A stretch of 51,755 bases of DNA from Paenibacillus barcinonensis (GTDB lineage: Bacteria > Bacillota > Bacilli > Paenibacillales > Paenibacillaceae), in NCBI RefSeq assembly GCF_003217495.1, contig NZ_QJSW01000006.1:314534-366288 (forward strand), in the 5' to 3' direction. Position numbers and translations under genes: made by a program. The notes under the pieces are model-generated. The model saw only the letters and a list, made by a program, of their open reading frames with translations, was not told the origin of the DNA and made no database searches. Below are positions 49,170 to 51,755 of the stretch, in pieces. The first letter of the stretch is position 1, and every line of letters begins with the position of its first letter.

Positions 49170-51568
49170 TTATTTATCTTCGTTCAACAACTTTTCCACG
49201 ATATCAAAAAAAACAACCTCATGTTCTTTTGAATCCTCTTCAAAATTGAAAATACGACCAACCTTATCGTAAGCTGAAAGTATACTCTCTTGAATTCCTT
49301 CACCATACTTTAAAACATTTTTTATGCTCGATGTTCGGTCATCTTGTAATGAATCAATTAATCGTAAAATATAGAGTTCCGCGAATTTATCTAAATGATT
49401 ATCTTTCGAGATTAGCCTACGGAAATCAAGTACATTATTTAAATATTTTTTTGATTCATCTGTATCTTTACCCACGATTACACTAGACGGTTTAAAAGGA
49501 TTATTCTCTTCTCCATCATATAAACGAATTAACAGTTTTTTGAAATGAGAATCTGAATTTGCTTTTAAACTATAGATTTCATCGTTTTTACCTAGAAATT
49601 TATCTCTCATAGCAATAAGAACCGACTCTACTTTCTCACGATTGCTAGTAAAGACTTCTAGTAATTTCTTAGTATATCTTTCATTTGAAAAAATTTCGTT
49701 ATAACTCTCTTGAAAGATCATGTCCCATCTATGCCTGTATGCTCCTAAGTAGCCTAATTGATTTTCTTTTTTTCTTTTTTGTTCACTATTCACTCTTGAA
49801 GCATTAGCTCTTGCAGTGTTCCAAGGAATTTCCTTCCAATTTGTAATTGAGGCCTTATCAAAAAACATTAAGAGGAGTTGTTTAACTTCAAATTTTAGTT
49901 TGTCATAGTATTCACCTTTTATGTCCTTGATTAGTTTATTAGGGATAATATCTATACTATTTTTTTCTCTAATGAGGATAGATATAAGTATTTTCCTCAC
50001 CCTCTCTTGGTTAAGAATAATATATTTTGAAGCATCAATACCACAAAACGCTCCTATGTTGTTTCTAAGTGTATGGTATACAATCTTCTTTTTACCATTA
50101 CTAAATTTAAGTTTCCTGTCTAAAACTTGCTCTAGCTGAGATGAAAATAGGTACTGTACAGCTTTAGGAGCAGTTACATCACCATATTCCCATGATGTTC
50201 TAACTTGATTGCTATCTAGGTTAAATATATCAATTCCAGTAAAAACGCAGTATAAAGTGACCTGAGGTTCAACTTCATAAATTAAAGGTACAATATAATC
50301 TAGCTCAGTAGGACGCCCAGCGTCTAGTTTCTTTAGATAAAAAACTGCGTCGATTCCTTGCTTTGCTGAGGATAAATTTTTCTCTCTGTTCTCTTTTTGT
50401 TCACTAAAAAAATCTTTTAACAATCTTTTTTTACTTACACCTTTTTCAATGTGATCAAGTCCATGCGTATCTATAAAAGTTAATGATTGAATATCTAAAT
50501 CATCAAGCATTAAAGCATAATTATTTGAAAAAGAATCAGATATCGTTACTTTTTTTATTACAGAAGTAAGTGAGTCAATCCTTATTCCAGAATTGATCAT
50601 CGGTGTTGCAACAGTCTTTAAACACTTTGATAAGAGTTGTTGCTGTTTTCCATCCATATCATTTAGATCAAAAACTAATTTAAATTTTCCTTGAGTTGAC
50701 CTTATTTGGTTTTCGATATTCTCATACATGCATTTATAAATTACCTCTATAGATTTCTCTAAATCTGTATTCAGGAATTTGATGTTGTTCTGAGGACATA
50801 CATCCATCATTTGGTTGCAAATATAATTTACTATATCTTTGATGTACAAAAGATTCATGTCATTATGTGTAGTAAACTCTCTTTTTTTGTCATGTATATT
50901 AATTTGTATCAATTCTAAATGTGTTTTGAAATCGTTATCAAACATAAAATCAAATTCTTTGATCGAGAAAAATCCTTTTTTCTCATAAAGAATTTCTTCA
51001 AGTTCTTGTTTTAAATGCATTTCATCCTGTAAAACATAATATTGTTTAGGATAAAACTTATCATATATTTTTCTTACTAAGGTTTGCTGAAATTTGTGTT
51101 TATGGTGGTTAGTGTAAGGCTTAGACTGTGAAGTAATTGCACCCTCTAAACAAAATTCTATAAGATTATTGAATTCATTTGTTGTTTCATGATTTATTTG
51201 GGGGAATTCAGTTCTTTTAAGTACTTCATATTCTAAATCTTGTAAAAAGTCATCATCAAATATTTTCATGCAAAGGATGCTTTTGCTTAAATTAGGCAAT
51301 TCAGATAAAATAATAAGATAATCTTCAACCAATTTTTTGATGTCTATTTCTTCCCTAGTATTAATTAATGGTGAAACAACACTTAAAATTTCCTCACCAA
51401 TAATCTCCCCATGTTTTTGATTGTCTTTATTAATAAGATGTAATTTAGTACTAAGTTCTTTCATATAGCATAAGTTATCTTCACATATATCTAACTCTTT
51501 AAATCCAAAACAGTTAACAAATATAAATGAAATGATTTCTAACCAAATATCATCGCTTCTTTTTTTAT
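49170..51568 (-). pseudogene. Large GTPase-like gene, 5' end removed by IS30
   Basis: The annotatable ORF from the ATG at 51464 has 764 residues, but the same frame continues open upstream for 35 codons (KKRSDDIWLEIISFIFVNCF...) right up to the IS30 end at 51569, and these codons read as protein. So the gene has probably lost its N-terminus. No P-loop (GxxxxGKS/T) is present. A G3-like motif, LTFIDTHGLDHIEKG, lies near residue 340 and a TGID element in the place of a G4 motif follows 75 residues later. The rest is long and helical (LEELEEILYEKKG...). This suggests a dynamin- or AAA-like large GTPase, perhaps from a defence island. AT-rich; whether a shortened protein is still made is unknown. 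Confidence 0.55.
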
Positions 51569-51755
51569 GACGGATTGTAATATGAAGTGCGACACCTACT
51601 GGAAATAAATAAAAAATGGCCCATGGCCGGATTCGTGTAGAATGAAGTCACCACAACAAACATTCACACAAGGAGAATCCACCATGAGCTACACACATCT
51701 TAGCATAATCGAACGCAGCAAGCTAGAAATCCTCCACCAGCAGGGGAAAAGTACC
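51569..51755 (+). mobile_element. IS30-family insertion sequence, left part only
   Basis: Starts GACGGATTGTAATATGAAGTGCGACAC, nearly identical to the copy at 48094 for the first 180 bases and in the same orientation. It runs off the window, so the right end is not seen. Confidence 0.85.
51684..51755 (+). CDS. IS30-family transposase, 5' part (cut by window end)
   Basis: ATG after AAGGAGAATCCACC begins MSYTHLSIIERSKLEILHQQGKST, 24 intact codons up to the window end. It matches the IS30 N-terminus (HTH_38 region), without the early stop of the decayed copy. Confidence 0.85.
   Translation, partial: MSYTHLSIIERSKLEILHQQGKST

Noticed and set aside
48094..51755. Composite transposon made of the two IS30 copies
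   Set aside because: The left copy is decayed and the right copy's far end is not seen; no target duplication was identified, so joint mobility cannot be claimed.
1..51755. CRISPR arrays, tRNA or rRNA genes
   Set aside because: No regularly spaced repeats with spacers and no tRNA or rRNA signature were seen on either strand.

Overview
The window looks like part of a large conjugative plasmid (or plasmid-like integrative element) from a spore-forming Firmicute, most likely Paenibacillus or a close relative. This is inferred from strong AGGAGG-type ribosome binding sites, a SpoVS paralogue, a three-module S-layer-homology (SLH) surface protein, a copper-amine-oxidase-type 'stalk' domain protein, a TubZ-like partition tubulin, a RecD2-type helicase and small holin-like type I toxins. 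No tRNA, rRNA or CRISPR array was seen. Apart from one regulator, a secreted peptide and remnants, every gene to about 43.8 kb is on the minus strand.

Reading in the direction of transcription (high to low coordinates). At 43.6-44.5 kb two divergent XRE regulators flank a cluster of TTAATC-N5-GATTAA operator-like palindromes, which looks like the control switch. The minus side opens a run with a small DNA-binding protein, a NusG/LoaP-type antiterminator without a visible KOW domain, a RecD2-like helicase, a RepL-like winged-helix protein and a cluster of GGTGTCACC repeats (candidate origin or operator). Small conserved proteins (DUF6075-like, DUF5348-like), a divergent secreted Cys-loop peptide and decayed genes follow at 36.5-38.5 kb. 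Next comes a four-gene operon: SpoVS, an HTH/ParB-like protein, HD-GYP and YdjM-like.

From 34.2 to 26.8 kb lies a type IV secretion module: pilin-like protein, PrgI/TcpE-like protein, a membrane-anchored protein, VirB4, a VirB6/TrbL-like protein and an M23/lysozyme-like wall hydrolase. It continues directly into a complete Tad pilus module from 26.6 to 19.1 kb: two CpaE/TadZ-like proteins, TadA, TadB, TadC, Flp-like pilin, two TadE-like proteins and CpaB. Large secreted proteins follow, including a 1588-residue Fn3/SLH protein, a stalk-domain protein and a CARDB protein, and then the prepilin peptidase. The segment from 7.7 to 0.4 kb holds a TubR-like/TubZ pair with a RusA-like gene, two replication-relaxation-like winged-helix proteins, a soluble VirD4-like coupling ATPase preceded by a separate membrane protein, and an S1-domain protein. 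A possible untranslated RNA lies at the left edge.

The right end (44.5-51.8 kb) is an AT-rich accessory island: a candidate type I toxin-antitoxin locus, gene relics, a TPR-HEPN protein and a large GTPase-like gene that has lost its 5' end to an IS30-family insertion. Two IS30-like copies flank that gene; one is decayed and the other runs off the window with an intact reading frame so far.

The most interesting reading is that a Tad-type pilus and a type IV secretion channel are encoded as one unit with surface adhesins on the same mobile element. The many intrinsic terminators inside this co-directional block, together with the NusG/LoaP-like gene at its head, suggest control by processive antitermination.
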